Positions 1-9,953 of a DNA stretch of 64,000 bases are shown here, one piece after another. Numbering within the stretch: position 1 is the stretch's first letter; each line of letters begins with the position of its first letter. The stretch covers positions 1-64,000 of the forward strand of contig NZ_NSIU01000005.1 of NCBI RefSeq assembly GCF_002633015.1, written 5' to 3'. The position numbers were made by a program, and so were the translations under genes. The notes beneath the pieces are model-generated. The model did no database searches, had not been told where the DNA came from, and worked only from the letters and a program-made list of their open reading frames with translations. Source of the DNA: Sulfuricurvum sp. PD_MW2 (GTDB lineage: Bacteria > Campylobacterota > Campylobacteria > Campylobacterales > Sulfurimonadaceae).

Positions 1-9
1 TTCATACAG

Positions 10-31
10 GTCGCATAGAAGTCGCATAGAA
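10..31. repeat. tandem 11-bp direct repeat upstream of chemoreceptor gene
   Basis: GTCGCATAGAA occurs twice in direct tandem (10-20 and 21-31). The inverted core ATGCGACTT follows at 57-65, and CGACTT again near 71. The repeats lie 155-180 bp upstream of the chemoreceptor start and could be operator half-sites or the edge of a structure extending left of the window. No factor can be named. Confidence 0.4.
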
Positions 32-186
32 ACTCAAACATTGTGATAAAAATTAAATGCGACTTATATACGACTTTTATATAACATAATTATAAAAAGT
101 TATGAAAGTCAATCATAACCGCTTTATACATAACAGCTATCAGTACGAAATAAAGTGCTGGATGGAATACAGCAAAAGGAACCTAA

Positions 187-2574
187 ATGGATAAATGGCT
201 TCAACAAATGTCGGTCTCAAAAAAATTGAACTTTATTATTTTAATTGCTTCAATTATTCTGAGTTTTGGTACTGTATTTTTTATGGTAGCGGCATCTACA
301 GCAAATAATGAGTTTATTGCATTCGAAGAAAAAAGTTTTGAAGGTGTAAAAACGGTATTAGAAACAGAAAAAGAACTCAATTATTTCTCACGCGTCACTC
401 GAGAGATTATGCTGGGGGGAGATTTAAATGAAAATCTTGCAAAACTAGATCAATCTTATAGCAAGATTGAAAAACTACTCAATACACTTGAAAAAAATTC
501 AAATGATCAACATCAACGAAATTTATTAAAACAAGCTAAACATGATGCAATATCGTTTTTAAATTCATCCCGAAGCTTAATGAAATCAATTAAACCAAAT
601 CAAACAAATTTACATGACATGTATCTTTATTATCATCAAAACTTTTCTCCTTTAGCCAAAGCATCTCGCGACTCGATGCAAAAACTGGTAGGAGTTAAAA
701 TGGATGAATCGGAGGAAATGAAAAAGAATTTCAAAGAAGAAATTTTTACCTTTAAAATCATCGCTGTAATCGGCAGTATATTGGCATTGATGGGTATGTG
801 GATTATAACATCATTGATTGCTGCACAGATAAAAAATGCCCTTACTAAAACACAGACTTCTCTTCTTTCATTTTTCCGATTTCTAAATCATGAAACTACA
901 CAAATAGAAATAATTGACTTTAAATCTAAAGATGAATTTGGACAAATGATAGCCCTTATGAATAAAAATATGCTTGCATTATCTCGAACCTTTACGAATG
1001 ATCAACAAGCTATCAAAATGATTGAAGAGGTAACGGAACAAACAGCACTAGGTTTTGTATCCGTTCGACTTCATACCGAAACTGGAAGTTCCGAGGTAAA
1101 AAAGGCAGTGGATGCGATTAATAGAATGCTTGAATCCCTTGAAGAGGCTTTAAATACTTCATCCGCTATTTTGGCATCCTATGCACGTGCAAACTATACT
1201 GCGAATGTCGAGATCGGACGTTACAGCGGTGAAATCGGCGGTATGCTAATGGCGCTTAAAGCGTTAGGGGAAAGCAGTGGAGATTTTATGGCTTTAGTAG
1301 GCAGAAATGGAAATGCTCTGAACGGCGGTGCAGAAACGCTCTCGATGGCCAGCGAAAATCTCTCTACAGCAGCGAATCAACAAGCATCCAGCCTCGAAGA
1401 AACGGCTGCTGCAATCGAAGAGTTGACCAGTAATATCTCAGCGAACAGTCAAAAAGCCTCTGAAATGGCTACTCTCGCCCGCGAAACCGAAAATGCAGCC
1501 AATAGCGGCAAAACTCTCGCCGATAGTACGGTAGTTTCAATGAACGAGATTAGTAAAGCAACCCAAGCGATCAACGAAGCGGTCAACATTATCGAGAATA
1601 TTGCATTCCAAACCAATATCCTCTCACTCAATGCAGCCGTTGAAGCGGCAACTGCCGGAGAAGCAGGAAAAGGGTTCGCCGTTGTTGCCCAAGAGGTACG
1701 TAACCTAGCCAACCGTTCAGCTGATGCCGCGTCACAAATCAAAGAACTTGCAGAACTTGCAAATTCTAAATCTCAAGACGGGTTACGTGTTAGCGAAGAG
1801 ATGATGAAAGGGTTTGATGTCATTAACCAAAAGATCACACAGACTACCCAATTAGTCCAAGATGTTGCCAATGGAAGCCGTGAGCAAATGGCAGGGATCA
1901 ATCAAATCAATACGGCTGTGACACAACTTGATCAAATGACTCAACAAAATGCCCAAAGTGCAAATGAAGTCAACTCCTTGTCAAGCAATATTCTGCACAT
2001 GGCAAAATCGCTTCAAGACACTGCATCCAAAACCACCTATTATCCCGAAAGTGAAAATAGAATTTGCAGAGTTGATATGATGTTCGATACAACCAAACTC
2101 AAACTCGACCATGTTCTATTCAAAAATAACAATTTTGCCAAACTCAAAGAGCAGCGAGTCACCGCGTGGACAGTGACCAATGAAACGCAATGCGACTTAG
2201 GAAAATGGATACAAGTACATAGCCATGAGAACTATGCTCAAGGCAGTGCATGGAATGAGCTTCTTTCCCATCATGCACACGTTCATCAAAAAGTACAAGA
2301 GTTTGTAACGATAAAAGCATCAGGAAAAATGAGTAATGATGTTAGAAAGCGCTTGTCCTTGGAAATCGAACAAGATACTGCCAAAGTTTTTGATGCCTTG
2401 AATAAGGTTAGAGCTGAGGCTTGTCGACATGAACCGGTAAAAGAGGTGGCAAAGAAGCCCAAAAAAGTCCCTATGCAATCCCAACATACCAATAGTATTG
2501 CATCAGCGGCAAAAAAACCGACCGTTCCGACTTCAACTTCAAAACACGATGATAACGTTTGGGAAAGCTTCTAA
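187..2574 (+). CDS. membrane methyl-accepting chemotaxis protein with CZB domain
   Basis: A 795-residue transmembrane chemoreceptor that would signal to CheA/CheW. Membrane segments lie near residues 15-37 and 188-212 and flank a periplasmic ligand region of about 150 residues. A long HAMP-like stretch follows, then the coiled-coil signalling domain with its hairpin tip near residues 470-500 ([20 protein letters not shown], then [19 protein letters not shown]). Residues about 665-760 match a chemoreceptor zinc-binding (CZB) domain: LDHVLFK, CDLGKW, then HHAHVHQKV. The protein ends in a Lys/Pro/Ser-rich tether and WESF, which fits the CheR/CheB docking pentapeptide pattern. AAGGAACC precedes the ATG. 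It lies upstream of a response regulator and a second CZB receptor on the same strand. The ligand is unknown; CZB domains in this phylum are linked to zinc and oxidant sensing. Confidence 0.93.
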   Translation: MDKWLQQMSVSKKLNFIILIASIILSFGTVFFMVAASTANNEFIAFEEKSFEGVKTVLETEKELNYFSRVTREIMLGGDLNENLAKLDQSYSKIEKLLNTLEKNSNDQHQRNLLKQAKHDAISFLNSSRSLMKSIKPNQTNLHDMYLYYHQNFSPLAKASRDSMQKLVGVKMDESEEMKKNFKEEIFTFKIIAVIGSILALMGMWIITSLIAAQIKNALTKTQTSLLSFFRFLNHETTQIEIIDFKSKDEFGQMIALMNKNMLALSRTFTNDQQAIKMIEEVTEQTALGFVSVRLHTETGSSEVKKAVDAINRMLESLEEALNTSSAILASYARANYTANVEIGRYSGEIGGMLMALKALGESSGDFMALVGRNGNALNGGAETLSMASENLSTAANQQASSLEETAAAIEELTSNISANSQKASEMATLARETENAANSGKTLADSTVVSMNEISKATQAINEAVNIIENIAFQTNILSLNAAVEAATAGEAGKGFAVVAQEVRNLANRSADAASQIKELAELANSKSQDGLRVSEEMMKGFDVINQKITQTTQLVQDVANGSREQMAGINQINTAVTQLDQMTQQNAQSANEVNSLSSNILHMAKSLQDTASKTTYYPESENRICRVDMMFDTTKLKLDHVLFKNNNFAKLKEQRVTAWTVTNETQCDLGKWIQVHSHENYAQGSAWNELLSHHAHVHQKVQEFVTIKASGKMSNDVRKRLSLEIEQDTAKVFDALNKVRAEACRHEPVKEVAKKPKKVPMQSQHTNSIASAAKKPTVPTSTSKHDDNVWESF

Positions 2575-2600
2575 AGATTTTTCACTTCCCAAAAACTTAT

Positions 2601-2629
2601 TTTGCTGCTCAACCAGTTTGAGCAGCAAA
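2601..2629. terminator. hairpin after chemoreceptor gene
   Basis: Perfect 12-bp stem (TTTGCTGCTCAA / TTGAGCAGCAAA) with a 5-nt loop, 26 bp after the stop codon. No U-tract follows on the plus strand, so termination is likely but not certain. Confidence 0.6.
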
Positions 2630-2638
2630 AACGAATTC

Positions 2639-2670
2639 ATACTCAAATCTATAGTGGTAGATTTAAGTAT
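2639..2670. promoter_or_regulatory. 13-bp imperfect inverted repeat before response regulator
   Basis: ATACTcAAATCTA and TAGATTTaAGTAT form arms with one mismatch around a 6-nt loop. The repeat ends 38 bp before the response-regulator start. Position and symmetry fit an operator, possibly for the adjacent regulator itself; this is inference. Confidence 0.35.
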
Positions 2671-2708
2671 AAATTAGTGCTCATACCTATTCTTAAAAAG
2701 GGATACCT

Positions 2709-3383
2709 ATGCGAATACTGCTTTTGGAAAATACCTACAGTCTTGCCCTCTCCATTAGTAACTTTCTGACAACACTCGGGCACGATGTCAATCACTTTGA
2801 CGGTAAGGTTGATTTTTTAGATATGGTTCGTTCAGGTCCCTATGATTTATTTTTGCTTGATTTAAATGCATCGCATGAAATATCTGTTGATTGCATTAAA
2901 GGTATTGTAAAAATTTTCCCTCAATCTCCCATCATCCTTTTGAGCGGAAACCATGATTTAACCGTTATTGAAAAAGCATTGGAATTAGGGTGCAGTGACT
3001 ATATACGCAGACCCTTTGAATTTAAGGAACTTGAATTAAAAATCAGGCAATTCAACACAAACATTTTTCCTATCAAAAGCTCATTAATTCACTTAAGTCA
3101 GCATTACACTTATGACACCGACTCGTCTTTATTATATTACAAAGGCGAAAAACAATCTTTTACAAAAAAAGAAAAGGCTCTTCTCGCCTTATTTATGCTC
3201 AATCGGGATAAATTCATAACTGAAGAACAAATCTCGTTAGCATTATGGAACACTCCATATGGAGATTCGACAACCGTTCGCTCCAACATTTACCGTTTAC
3301 GCAAAAAACTCAAAGAAGACTTTATTCAAACCTATCGGCAAGAAGGGTATATATGGGAAAGCGGTAATCAACATGACCCTTAA
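2709..3383 (+). CDS. OmpR-family response regulator with atypical receiver
   Basis: 224 residues: receiver domain at about 1-115, winged-helix DNA-binding domain at about 130-220 (FTKKEKALLALF, then TTVRSNIYRLRKKL and a GYIWE hairpin). The phospho-acceptor Asp is present (DLFLLDL, about residue 51). Two conserved positions differ from the family: the N-terminal acidic pair is reduced to LLLEN, and the near-invariant Lys of the K-P-F motif is Arg (YIRRPFE). Phosphotransfer may therefore be weak or absent, and no histidine kinase lies beside it. It sits between two chemoreceptor genes on the same strand, and AAAGGGA precedes the ATG. The target is unknown; the inverted repeat just upstream is one candidate. 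Confidence 0.85.
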   Translation: MRILLLENTYSLALSISNFLTTLGHDVNHFDGKVDFLDMVRSGPYDLFLLDLNASHEISVDCIKGIVKIFPQSPIILLSGNHDLTVIEKALELGCSDYIRRPFEFKELELKIRQFNTNIFPIKSSLIHLSQHYTYDTDSSLLYYKGEKQSFTKKEKALLALFMLNRDKFITEEQISLALWNTPYGDSTTVRSNIYRLRKKLKEDFIQTYRQEGYIWESGNQHDP

Positions 3384-3431
3384 ATTTTATTTATTTTCAA
3401 TATTTAGATTAATAAAAGAAAGGGATTAAAA

Positions 3432-4547
3432 ATGTTTTTTAGAGCTAATAAAACAAACGAAAATCTTGAACCGCTATATTCGAAAATAGCAAGTTTAGAA
3501 CAAGAACTCACTACTCTACAATCTGAAAATAAGCACCTTCATCAAGAGAATAGTCAATATAAAAAGAATGCGTTGATGTTTGATCTCATACATCATTTAA
3601 CTGCCAATTTGACCAATGCATGCCAAATCGATTTATCACTTTTACAAAAAGATCTTTCTAACAATGTTAGCCATTTAGAGGAAATTGAAACGCTCAACAA
3701 AAACAATCGCAAAAATGCAATGGAAATTAACGAAGAAATCAGCGAAATCCTAGATATCCAACAGAAATTAGTCAATAATATCACTGACAATTATGGCTCT
3801 GTCGGACAACTCAATGACGGGGTAGGTGCAATCGGACAAGTGATTGATCTCATCAAAGATATTTCTGATCAAACTAATCTTCTCGCTCTTAACGCAGCTA
3901 TTGAAGCTGCACGTGCAGGCGAACATGGTAGAGGTTTCGCAGTTGTCGCGGATGAAGTACGCAAACTTGCCGAACGTACCCAAAAAGCGACAGCTGAAGT
4001 CGCTATGAGTGTTCAAAGCTTAAAACAAAATGCTACTGAAATCTATGAACGATCCAGTACAATGGAGTCTATCTCATCGATTTCGAGTCATAAACTCGAA
4101 GAATTCCGTTCAACTTTGCGAAAGCTTGGAGAGCGCACAAAAGAAATTGAAAATGACTCTACTAATGTCCTATACTCTGTTTTTATGGTATTGGTAAAAC
4201 TGGATCATTTACTTTTTAAAGCAAAAGGGTATAAAAGCGTCTTTACTTTAAAAGTAGAAGAAGAGTTTGTTGACCATCACCATTGTCGTTTAGGCAAATG
4301 GGCAAAGGATGGTAAAGGTGCACAAATTTTTGGCCACACTCCAAGCTTTAATAAATTGGAAGCTCCTCATAAAATGGTTCATGACAATATACTCTCAGCC
4401 GTTCAGTGTGTTACATCTGGAACATGTGGGCAAGAATCTAAAAATGTCATGACCTATTTTAGCAATGCCGAGAATGCGAGCCGTGAAGTTATAAATACTT
4501 TAGATGCTATGCTAAATGAAGAACGGCAAAAAAGAAAAGAACAATAA
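3432..4547 (+). CDS. soluble methyl-accepting protein with CZB domain (TlpD-like)
   Basis: 371 residues with no signal peptide or membrane segment, so a cytoplasmic chemoreceptor. An N-terminal coiled coil (about 10-60) leads to a compact signalling domain whose tip is canonical ([20 protein letters not shown], then [20 protein letters not shown], about 135-185). A CZB domain occupies about 250-335, with zinc-ligand candidates His in LDHLLFK, Cys in HCRLGKW, and two His in HKMVHDN. This layout resembles Helicobacter TlpD, a soluble CZB receptor for metal or oxidative cues. It is shorter than most receptors and has no CheR-docking pentapeptide. AAAGGGA is the ribosome-binding site. Confidence 0.9.
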   Translation: MFFRANKTNENLEPLYSKIASLEQELTTLQSENKHLHQENSQYKKNALMFDLIHHLTANLTNACQIDLSLLQKDLSNNVSHLEEIETLNKNNRKNAMEINEEISEILDIQQKLVNNITDNYGSVGQLNDGVGAIGQVIDLIKDISDQTNLLALNAAIEAARAGEHGRGFAVVADEVRKLAERTQKATAEVAMSVQSLKQNATEIYERSSTMESISSISSHKLEEFRSTLRKLGERTKEIENDSTNVLYSVFMVLVKLDHLLFKAKGYKSVFTLKVEEEFVDHHHCRLGKWAKDGKGAQIFGHTPSFNKLEAPHKMVHDNILSAVQCVTSGTCGQESKNVMTYFSNAENASREVINTLDAMLNEERQKRKEQ

Positions 4548-4577
4548 TTTAAACATTTCCCCTCACCTCTCCATGAA

Positions 4578-4617
4578 AAACTACTGCCATTTCAAAACTT
4601 TGAAGTGGCAGTAGTTT
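4578..4617. terminator. bidirectional terminator between convergent genes
   Basis: An 18-bp stem (AAACTACTGCCA-T-TTCAA with its complement, one T:G wobble) and a 4-nt loop lie between the stop codons of the convergent soluble receptor and SQR-like genes. A-rich and T-rich flanks suit termination in both directions. Confidence 0.8.
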
Positions 4618-4630
4618 AGTTAGATGATTG

Positions 4631-6064
4631 TTACATAAGCCCGTTTAGCATCAAATAGCGATACATCGGTTGAAGCATATATAGGTCAAACATCCACCAT
4701 GCCCATCTCGGTTGAGCGGGGTCCAGCGGGAACGACGGAGCCAAACCATCATAGTTGAACTCCGCCATAATGATTTTTCCATAAGAAACTTTGAGCGGAC
4801 ACACAGTATAACCGTCAAATTTGAGCGGAAGTTCCTCTTTTTTCTCCATCAGGGCAATCAGATTTCCAACAACAATTGGACCTTGATGCCGTGCACTTCC
4901 CCCTGTTTTTCCAATCGGAATACCGCACACATCCCCGATTCCAAAGACGTTTTTATAACGACGGTGCTGTAACGTCTCACGATCAACTTCCAACCACCCT
5001 TTGGCTGTCCCTTTTTGCCATCCGAGCATCGAGTTGGCAACGGCATCTACCGCTGCGGTCGGAGGAGTGACATGGATAAAGTCATACGCCATCTCCACTT
5101 CCTCTTCTTTATCGATCATATCGTATTCGTTTAGATCTTTATCAAATTCCCCTTGGACTTGATATGTATGATGAAACGTCGCAATTTTTTTCTCTGCGTC
5201 GATACGAATCAGCTCATGCCCAAATTTATTGGTAATGTTTCCGTACCCTTTTTGCACTTTTTGAATGGATGCTTCGATCTCCGGAATGCTAAAAAGTTTT
5301 TCACTGGCCGTTGCAAAGATGAAATCGGCACTCAATTTATCACGTTTGAGGAAATCATCACTCAAATAAAGAATTTTTTGAGGTCCACCGCCGCATTTGA
5401 GTGGAGTGGAAGGTTGTGTGATGATAACACGAGGCTTGGATGTTTTTGCCGCTTCATGCACTGCTTTGAACCAATCTCGGGTAATCGTTGCCCCCTCAGC
5501 CGTACCGGCGGCAAGATCGCTTTGATAGACACTCGCGATTCCGTTTTTGCCGAGCATATCAGCGCTCAATCCCTCAATTTGTTCATAATGGTATTGGACA
5601 CCCGTTGCTACAACAAGATAGTCATACGATACAGCTGTCCCGTTTTTTGTCGTCAACTTATTATTATCAGGATCAAATGTCTCAACTTCATCTTTGATCC
5701 AGGTAACATCTTCACCGATATACCCGGTGTTGTCGAAAATAATATCTTCAGGTTCATACTCTCCCGCTGCAACAAAGATCTGACCCGGCTGGTAAACATG
5801 TTTCTCATTGGGAGCAATAATCGTAATATCAGGATTAGCAAGAGCGCGACGAAGACGTGCAAGAACCATCAATGCACCAGAACCCCCTCCTACAATGACA
5901 ATTTTACCTGTTGCGTTTGAAGCGGCCGCTTCTAATGGAGTGGGAGCAGCCGTACCTGCCAAGACTGATGCGGCTACCGGAGAAAGAGCCATCAATTTCA
6001 AGGCATCACGACGGGATAATCCTTCATGGGTATTGACTCTGGTTTTGAGTTCTTCGAGATTCAT
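4631..6064 (-). CDS. Tat-exported SQR-family flavoprotein
   Basis: 477 residues. The N-terminus has a Tat signal (LSRRDALKLMALSP, RR at 18-19) followed by a hydrophobic stretch to about residue 45, so the mature protein should act outside the cytoplasmic membrane. An FAD dinucleotide fold starts at KIVIVGGGSGALMVLARLRR (about 54). Redox Cys candidates are in TPLKCGGGPQKILYLSDDF and in VFGIGDVCGIPIGKTGGSA. This pattern fits sulfide:quinone oxidoreductase better than a flavocytochrome c subunit. The C-terminal MLQPMYRYLML is a candidate membrane/quinone contact. The role would be oxidation of sulfide or polysulfide with quinone reduction. It is transcribed alone, with AAGGAG upstream of the ATG. 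A related FAD oxidoreductase of other specificity is possible. Confidence 0.8.
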   Translation of the reverse strand: MNLEELKTRVNTHEGLSRRDALKLMALSPVAASVLAGTAAPTPLEAAASNATGKIVIVGGGSGALMVLARLRRALANPDITIIAPNEKHVYQPGQIFVAAGEYEPEDIIFDNTGYIGEDVTWIKDEVETFDPDNNKLTTKNGTAVSYDYLVVATGVQYHYEQIEGLSADMLGKNGIASVYQSDLAAGTAEGATITRDWFKAVHEAAKTSKPRVIITQPSTPLKCGGGPQKILYLSDDFLKRDKLSADFIFATASEKLFSIPEIEASIQKVQKGYGNITNKFGHELIRIDAEKKIATFHHTYQVQGEFDKDLNEYDMIDKEEEVEMAYDFIHVTPPTAAVDAVANSMLGWQKGTAKGWLEVDRETLQHRRYKNVFGIGDVCGIPIGKTGGSARHQGPIVVGNLIALMEKKEELPLKFDGYTVCPLKVSYGKIIMAEFNYDGLAPSFPLDPAQPRWAWWMFDLYMLQPMYRYLMLNGLM

Positions 6065-6167
6065 TTATCTACTCCTTTTGATATTAATGTGAGACATTAT
6101 TATCTCATTATCGCCGTGAATAGATTAAACTTTCTTAAAAGTGAATTAGTTTTCAGTATTTTTTTGA

Positions 6168-6917
6168 TTAATTTTTGACTACACTGGTTTCCCAACCATC
6201 ATATGCACCACTGTGCTGTACACTCAAATCGATCAAATGCAATGTCAATGTATCGATATCATAATAGAACGGTTTATCCTGTCGATAAAAGCTGACACCC
6301 ACCATTGTCGTATTTTCATTAGGCTCAATCAAATTTTTGACCTTAAACCCTTCGGACTCTATCTCTGCAATAAACGTATTTCGCTGTTCATCGGTTTCGA
6401 AATAAGATTTATGTTCAATCGCTCGTGCGATATGGAGTGAATCTCCCTGCTCTTTCAAATGATCGCATACTTTGTGATTTTGAATAATTTGCCACTCTAC
6501 CGGTGTAGGAAAGAGAAGTTTATGATAAATTTCCCACTCACTATCCATTTTGGAACCAAACGTATATTCATAATCAGGGAATGCACTCATCGCTGAATTG
6601 ACGGCACTCGGCCACTCAAAATCAAGTTTGAGGTAATAAATAAACGTTATCTCGTTATTGGATACGATTTTTCCGACATAATTTCCGACACGGTAACGCA
6701 AAGATTCCATTTCTATTTTGTCTTCGATAAATGAAAGCTGTGTTTCCTCTTCCTCTGAAATCAAACCCCGCTCATTCGGTGCTTTCATTTTTAGTTTAAT
6801 AAATCCGACAGTAAACTTATCTTCACTCGGTAACTCTACCGAAATTCCCACATTAACCAAAACTGAGGCGATATTGCCATCAATTTGTTTCATATACAAT
6901 TCCCAATATTCTTGCAT
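6168..6917 (-). CDS. DUF695/RraB-like protein at end of hyp operon
   Basis: 249 residues, soluble, no signal peptide. The first about 135 residues match my memory of DUF695, with an aromatic-rich core (FPDYEYTFGSKMDSEWEIY). The C-terminal half (IARAIEHKSYFETDEQRNTF and onward) resembles the RraB/regulator-of-RNase-E-inhibitor fold. It starts 3 bp after hypA and is the last gene of the nikMNQO-hyp operon. No role in hydrogenase maturation is known to me. Protein or RNA turnover control is only a suggestion from the RraB-like part. Confidence 0.7.
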   Translation of the reverse strand: MQEYWELYMKQIDGNIASVLVNVGISVELPSEDKFTVGFIKLKMKAPNERGLISEEEETQLSFIEDKIEMESLRYRVGNYVGKIVSNNEITFIYYLKLDFEWPSAVNSAMSAFPDYEYTFGSKMDSEWEIYHKLLFPTPVEWQIIQNHKVCDHLKEQGDSLHIARAIEHKSYFETDEQRNTFIAEIESEGFKVKNLIEPNENTTMVGVSFYRQDKPFYYDIDTLTLHLIDLSVQHSGAYDGWETSVVKN

Positions 6918-6920
6918 CTT

Positions 6921-7262
6921 TTACTCCATTTCCAAGGTCATTAAATACATCTCTTCACCATCGATTACTTTGACATCCAAACTCTCACATGCAGGGCATT
7001 TGTAATAGATCTCCTCCAAAGTAGTTTGCACCCCACACTCTTTACACTCGATCACCAGCGGCTGGACATTCATCACAAAATCTGCTCCGTCACACACCGT
7101 TTTTTCTTTGAACGTATTAAATGCAATTTCAAGCAAATGGGGCTCAACACCGGACATTTTTCCGATTTTAACCACTATTTTTTTCACCGATTCGGCTTCA
7201 TTTTGCACTGCGATATCTTCGCATTGCGTTAATAACGCTTGAACAATTGAATACTCATGCAT
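6921..7262 (-). CDS. hypA: HypA nickel metallochaperone
   Basis: 113 residues, standard length. The N-terminal MHE needed for nickel binding is intact, and a structural zinc site is formed by CKEC and CPAC (about residues 73-95). HypA works with HypB to deliver Ni(II) to the hydrogenase large subunit, and in related Helicobacter also to urease. Its start overlaps the end of hypX by 8 bp, implying translational coupling. Confidence 0.96.
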   Translation of the reverse strand: MHEYSIVQALLTQCEDIAVQNEAESVKKIVVKIGKMSGVEPHLLEIAFNTFKEKTVCDGADFVMNVQPLVIECKECGVQTTLEEIYYKCPACESLDVKVIDGEEMYLMTLEME

Positions 7263-8943
7263 AACTATCTCCTTTTAAATAACTAGGGGTTTGAATGGGA
7301 CACAATTTATAAACGAAACTCTTTCGTAAACGGTTAAACTCACTCTGCGGATCATAAAAACTCGGATACATTGCTTCCAATTCGGCTTCACGATGATGCT
7401 GTAAATCTTCTGGATACGATGTACGGTTGATTTTGTGCCGTTTAGCGTCCAAAAGTTCATAATAGAGCTCTTCATCTTGATACAATGACGTACAATACTC
7501 ATGCAGTTCATCGGTATATTTACTTCTCTCTTCGGACAAAACAGCATCAATCAAACCGATCTGTTTTGCATGTACGGCACTGATAGGCAAACATTCACTG
7601 ACCAATGCTTGTGCCGTTTCTTCGCCCACACGGGGCGGTAACGTATAGGTCCAATATTCACTTCCGTGTAATCCTAACGTTTGATAATGAGGATTTAATA
7701 CCACTCCCTCATGTGCAACAACACGATCTGATGCCAACGCCAAAAAGACTCCGCCGGCACCCGCATTGCACTTCAACGCACTTACCGTAAGAATCTCTTC
7801 ACATAACAATATTGATTTGACCACCTCATTCATCGAATGGATATTCGACCAGCCGTCTTCGTCTGCTTTTTTCGAATCTTCCATGATGTTCAGATGGATT
7901 CCGTTGGAGAAAAACTCCTCTCCCCCCATCAAAACCAGCACTTTGATGTCGTTTTGTTTGAGATGATCAAACGCATATTTCAGACGAATGCACTGATGCG
8001 ACGCCATAGCTCCATTGTGAAAATCAAATCCGAGATACCCCACCTCATCACGCTGAACGTAAGTAATCTCTTTAAACGTCTCCATCAACGGATCGACAAA
8101 GAGTGGCAACCGATCTTCACGAACCCCTTTAAGCCGATCTTTGAGGACATAAGTAGCCGGGAGTTTGATACTGGGCTGATGCCGTTCTTTGAGATGAGAA
8201 ATCCATATCGCACCGTCTTTGGTTCCCAGACAAATTGCACCCTCACGTTTGGCTAAAATCTCTTTTATCCCTCCGCGCAATCTCCCTTCGGGATGTGCAC
8301 CGTAAAGTGTACATTCCACCCCTAAAAGTGAATCCAAAACACCTGGATGGCTATCGGCGGATCGTATTTTGACGAGGATCTCTCCTGTAGTGTCATTCTC
8401 CCAATCAATCCGACGATCACTCTGCGTCATTGCCCTATGCGCTGAACCTTTGAGTGTATGCTGCTGTTGAGACATCGGTTCAAATGCGGGATTATTTACT
8501 GCTTCCAACAACGCATCAATCAGCTCTACCGCTAACGTTGTGGTTTCCTGACGATAGATCGAAGCTTTGCTTCTGCGGGGCATTGAAAATGTCCCGTGGG
8601 CATAAATATCTCCAGCATCGTATTCGCCATCTGCACGCAACAGTGTCACTCCCCATTCAGAAGATCCGTTTAACACCGCCCAATCAAGCGCATGAGCACC
8701 GCGGTCTCCCGCAATCCCTGGATGGACGATAAATGTCGGAACCGTACTCCAAATCGATTCGGGAATCTTTTTTTTCAAGAATGGTGCAATAATAATATCA
8801 GGAACAAAGTTGTTTGTCTCTTCTTGCAGCTGATCATCGGTAATCGCAAACGCCACACCTACCGTTTCGCCTCGATCTCTTAGATGACAAAATACCCTCT
8901 GTGAAAGGGAATTAAACGCACTGACCACCAATAAAATACGCAA
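7255..8943 (-). CDS. hypX: HypX/HoxX hydrogenase maturation protein
   Basis: 562 residues, the usual HypX length. The N-terminal half is formyltransferase-like (HPGIAGDRGAHALDWAVL, then WGVTLLRADGEYDAGDI). The C-terminal half is a crotonase/enoyl-CoA hydratase-like domain (GYLGFDFHNGAMASHQC, VLVLMGGEEFFSNGIHL). In studied bacteria HypX makes CO for the active-site iron from formyl-tetrahydrofolate via formyl-CoA, supporting maturation in air. Its place between hypE and hypA in the operon fits. It suggests the host matures hydrogenase under microaerobic conditions. Confidence 0.93.
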   Translation of the reverse strand: MRILLVVSAFNSLSQRVFCHLRDRGETVGVAFAITDDQLQEETNNFVPDIIIAPFLKKKIPESIWSTVPTFIVHPGIAGDRGAHALDWAVLNGSSEWGVTLLRADGEYDAGDIYAHGTFSMPRRSKASIYRQETTTLAVELIDALLEAVNNPAFEPMSQQQHTLKGSAHRAMTQSDRRIDWENDTTGEILVKIRSADSHPGVLDSLLGVECTLYGAHPEGRLRGGIKEILAKREGAICLGTKDGAIWISHLKERHQPSIKLPATYVLKDRLKGVREDRLPLFVDPLMETFKEITYVQRDEVGYLGFDFHNGAMASHQCIRLKYAFDHLKQNDIKVLVLMGGEEFFSNGIHLNIMEDSKKADEDGWSNIHSMNEVVKSILLCEEILTVSALKCNAGAGGVFLALASDRVVAHEGVVLNPHYQTLGLHGSEYWTYTLPPRVGEETAQALVSECLPISAVHAKQIGLIDAVLSEERSKYTDELHEYCTSLYQDEELYYELLDAKRHKINRTSYPEDLQHHREAELEAMYPSFYDPQSEFNRLRKSFVYKLCPIQTPSYLKGDSYA

Positions 8944-8954
8944 AGGATTCTCTT

Positions 8955-9953
8955 TTAGCAGATACGAGGCAACAATTCACCGGTCGGTAAATCCATAAAA
9001 CGTCGCGATCCCCACGGGCTGAGCAACAAAACACGTCCGTCATGCTGATGAGTGACTGAAGCGATTACATTCGCTTTGCTACCCTCTTCAAATGTCCGCA
9101 ATACCTGAACCGCACGCTCGGCATCTGAGCGTTTGATTGCTAGGACAAACGTCCCCTCGTTTGCAAGATTATACGCTTCAAATCCGAGGATTTCGCAAAT
9201 ACCCCGAACATCATCGCTGATTGGCAAAGCATCTTCATTCACTTCAATGCATACTTTGGATTGTTTTGCCCATTCATTTAAGACTGCCGCAACTCCTCCG
9301 CGGGTCGCATCACGCATCGCTGTGATCTCAATCCCCTCTGCGAGAAGTTTTTCAACCATCGGCCATAATGATGTACAATCGCTTTGAAGGTTGCTCTCAA
9401 AGTTCATCCCTTCTCGATTGGCAAAAATCGTCGCACCGTGCTTGCCGATCTCATTGGAGACGATGATCACATCCTCTTCACTTACACTGTTTGAAGAGAT
9501 ACCGCTTTTTTGGACAACTCCCACACCGGTTGTATTGATAAAGATTTTATCGACGCTTCCGCGAGGGACAACTTTGGTATCACCACACACGATTAGGGCA
9601 TCGTTTTTTTCCAACTCTTTTTTCATTGAACGGACGATTTTTTCCAAATCTTCAACTGGAAACCCCTCTTCGACAATCACGGCACACGTCATATAAGACG
9701 GTTTTGCACCCATCATCGCCAAATCGTTACACGTACCGCAAATGCTCAGTTTTCCGATATCTCCGCCATCAAAAAAGATAGGGCTGACGGTAAAACTATC
9801 GGTTGTAAATGCGAGCCGTCCGCCATCGATGATTGCGGCATCTTCGCTCTTTTCTAAAATCTCATTTTTAAAATGTTTATAAAATATTTTTGAGATCAGT
9901 TCGGCATTTTCTTCTCCGCCGTTACCTTGTGCCAGTACAATATTTTTTGTCAT
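8955..9953 (-). CDS. hypE: HypE thiocarbamate dehydratase
   Basis: 332 residues with the AIR-synthase-like fold. The essential C-terminal Cys is present (the protein ends PRIC). HypE receives a carbamoyl group from HypF on this Cys and dehydrates it with ATP to a thiocyanate, the CN donor for the active-site iron. The glycine-rich N-terminus (LAQGNGGEENAELISKIF) and DSFTVSPIFFDGGDIGKL are typical. It overlaps hypD by 4 bp (ATGA). Confidence 0.96.
   Translation of the reverse strand: MTKNIVLAQGNGGEENAELISKIFYKHFKNEILEKSEDAAIIDGGRLAFTTDSFTVSPIFFDGGDIGKLSICGTCNDLAMMGAKPSYMTCAVIVEEGFPVEDLEKIVRSMKKELEKNDALIVCGDTKVVPRGSVDKIFINTTGVGVVQKSGISSNSVSEEDVIIVSNEIGKHGATIFANREGMNFESNLQSDCTSLWPMVEKLLAEGIEITAMRDATRGGVAAVLNEWAKQSKVCIEVNEDALPISDDVRGICEILGFEAYNLANEGTFVLAIKRSDAERAVQVLRTFEEGSKANVIASVTHQHDGRVLLLSPWGSRRFMDLPTGELLPRIC

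Noticed and set aside
5153-5920. 255-codon open frame on the plus strand
   Set aside because: It lies wholly antisense to the SQR-like gene, has no ribosome-binding site and no recognisable domain.
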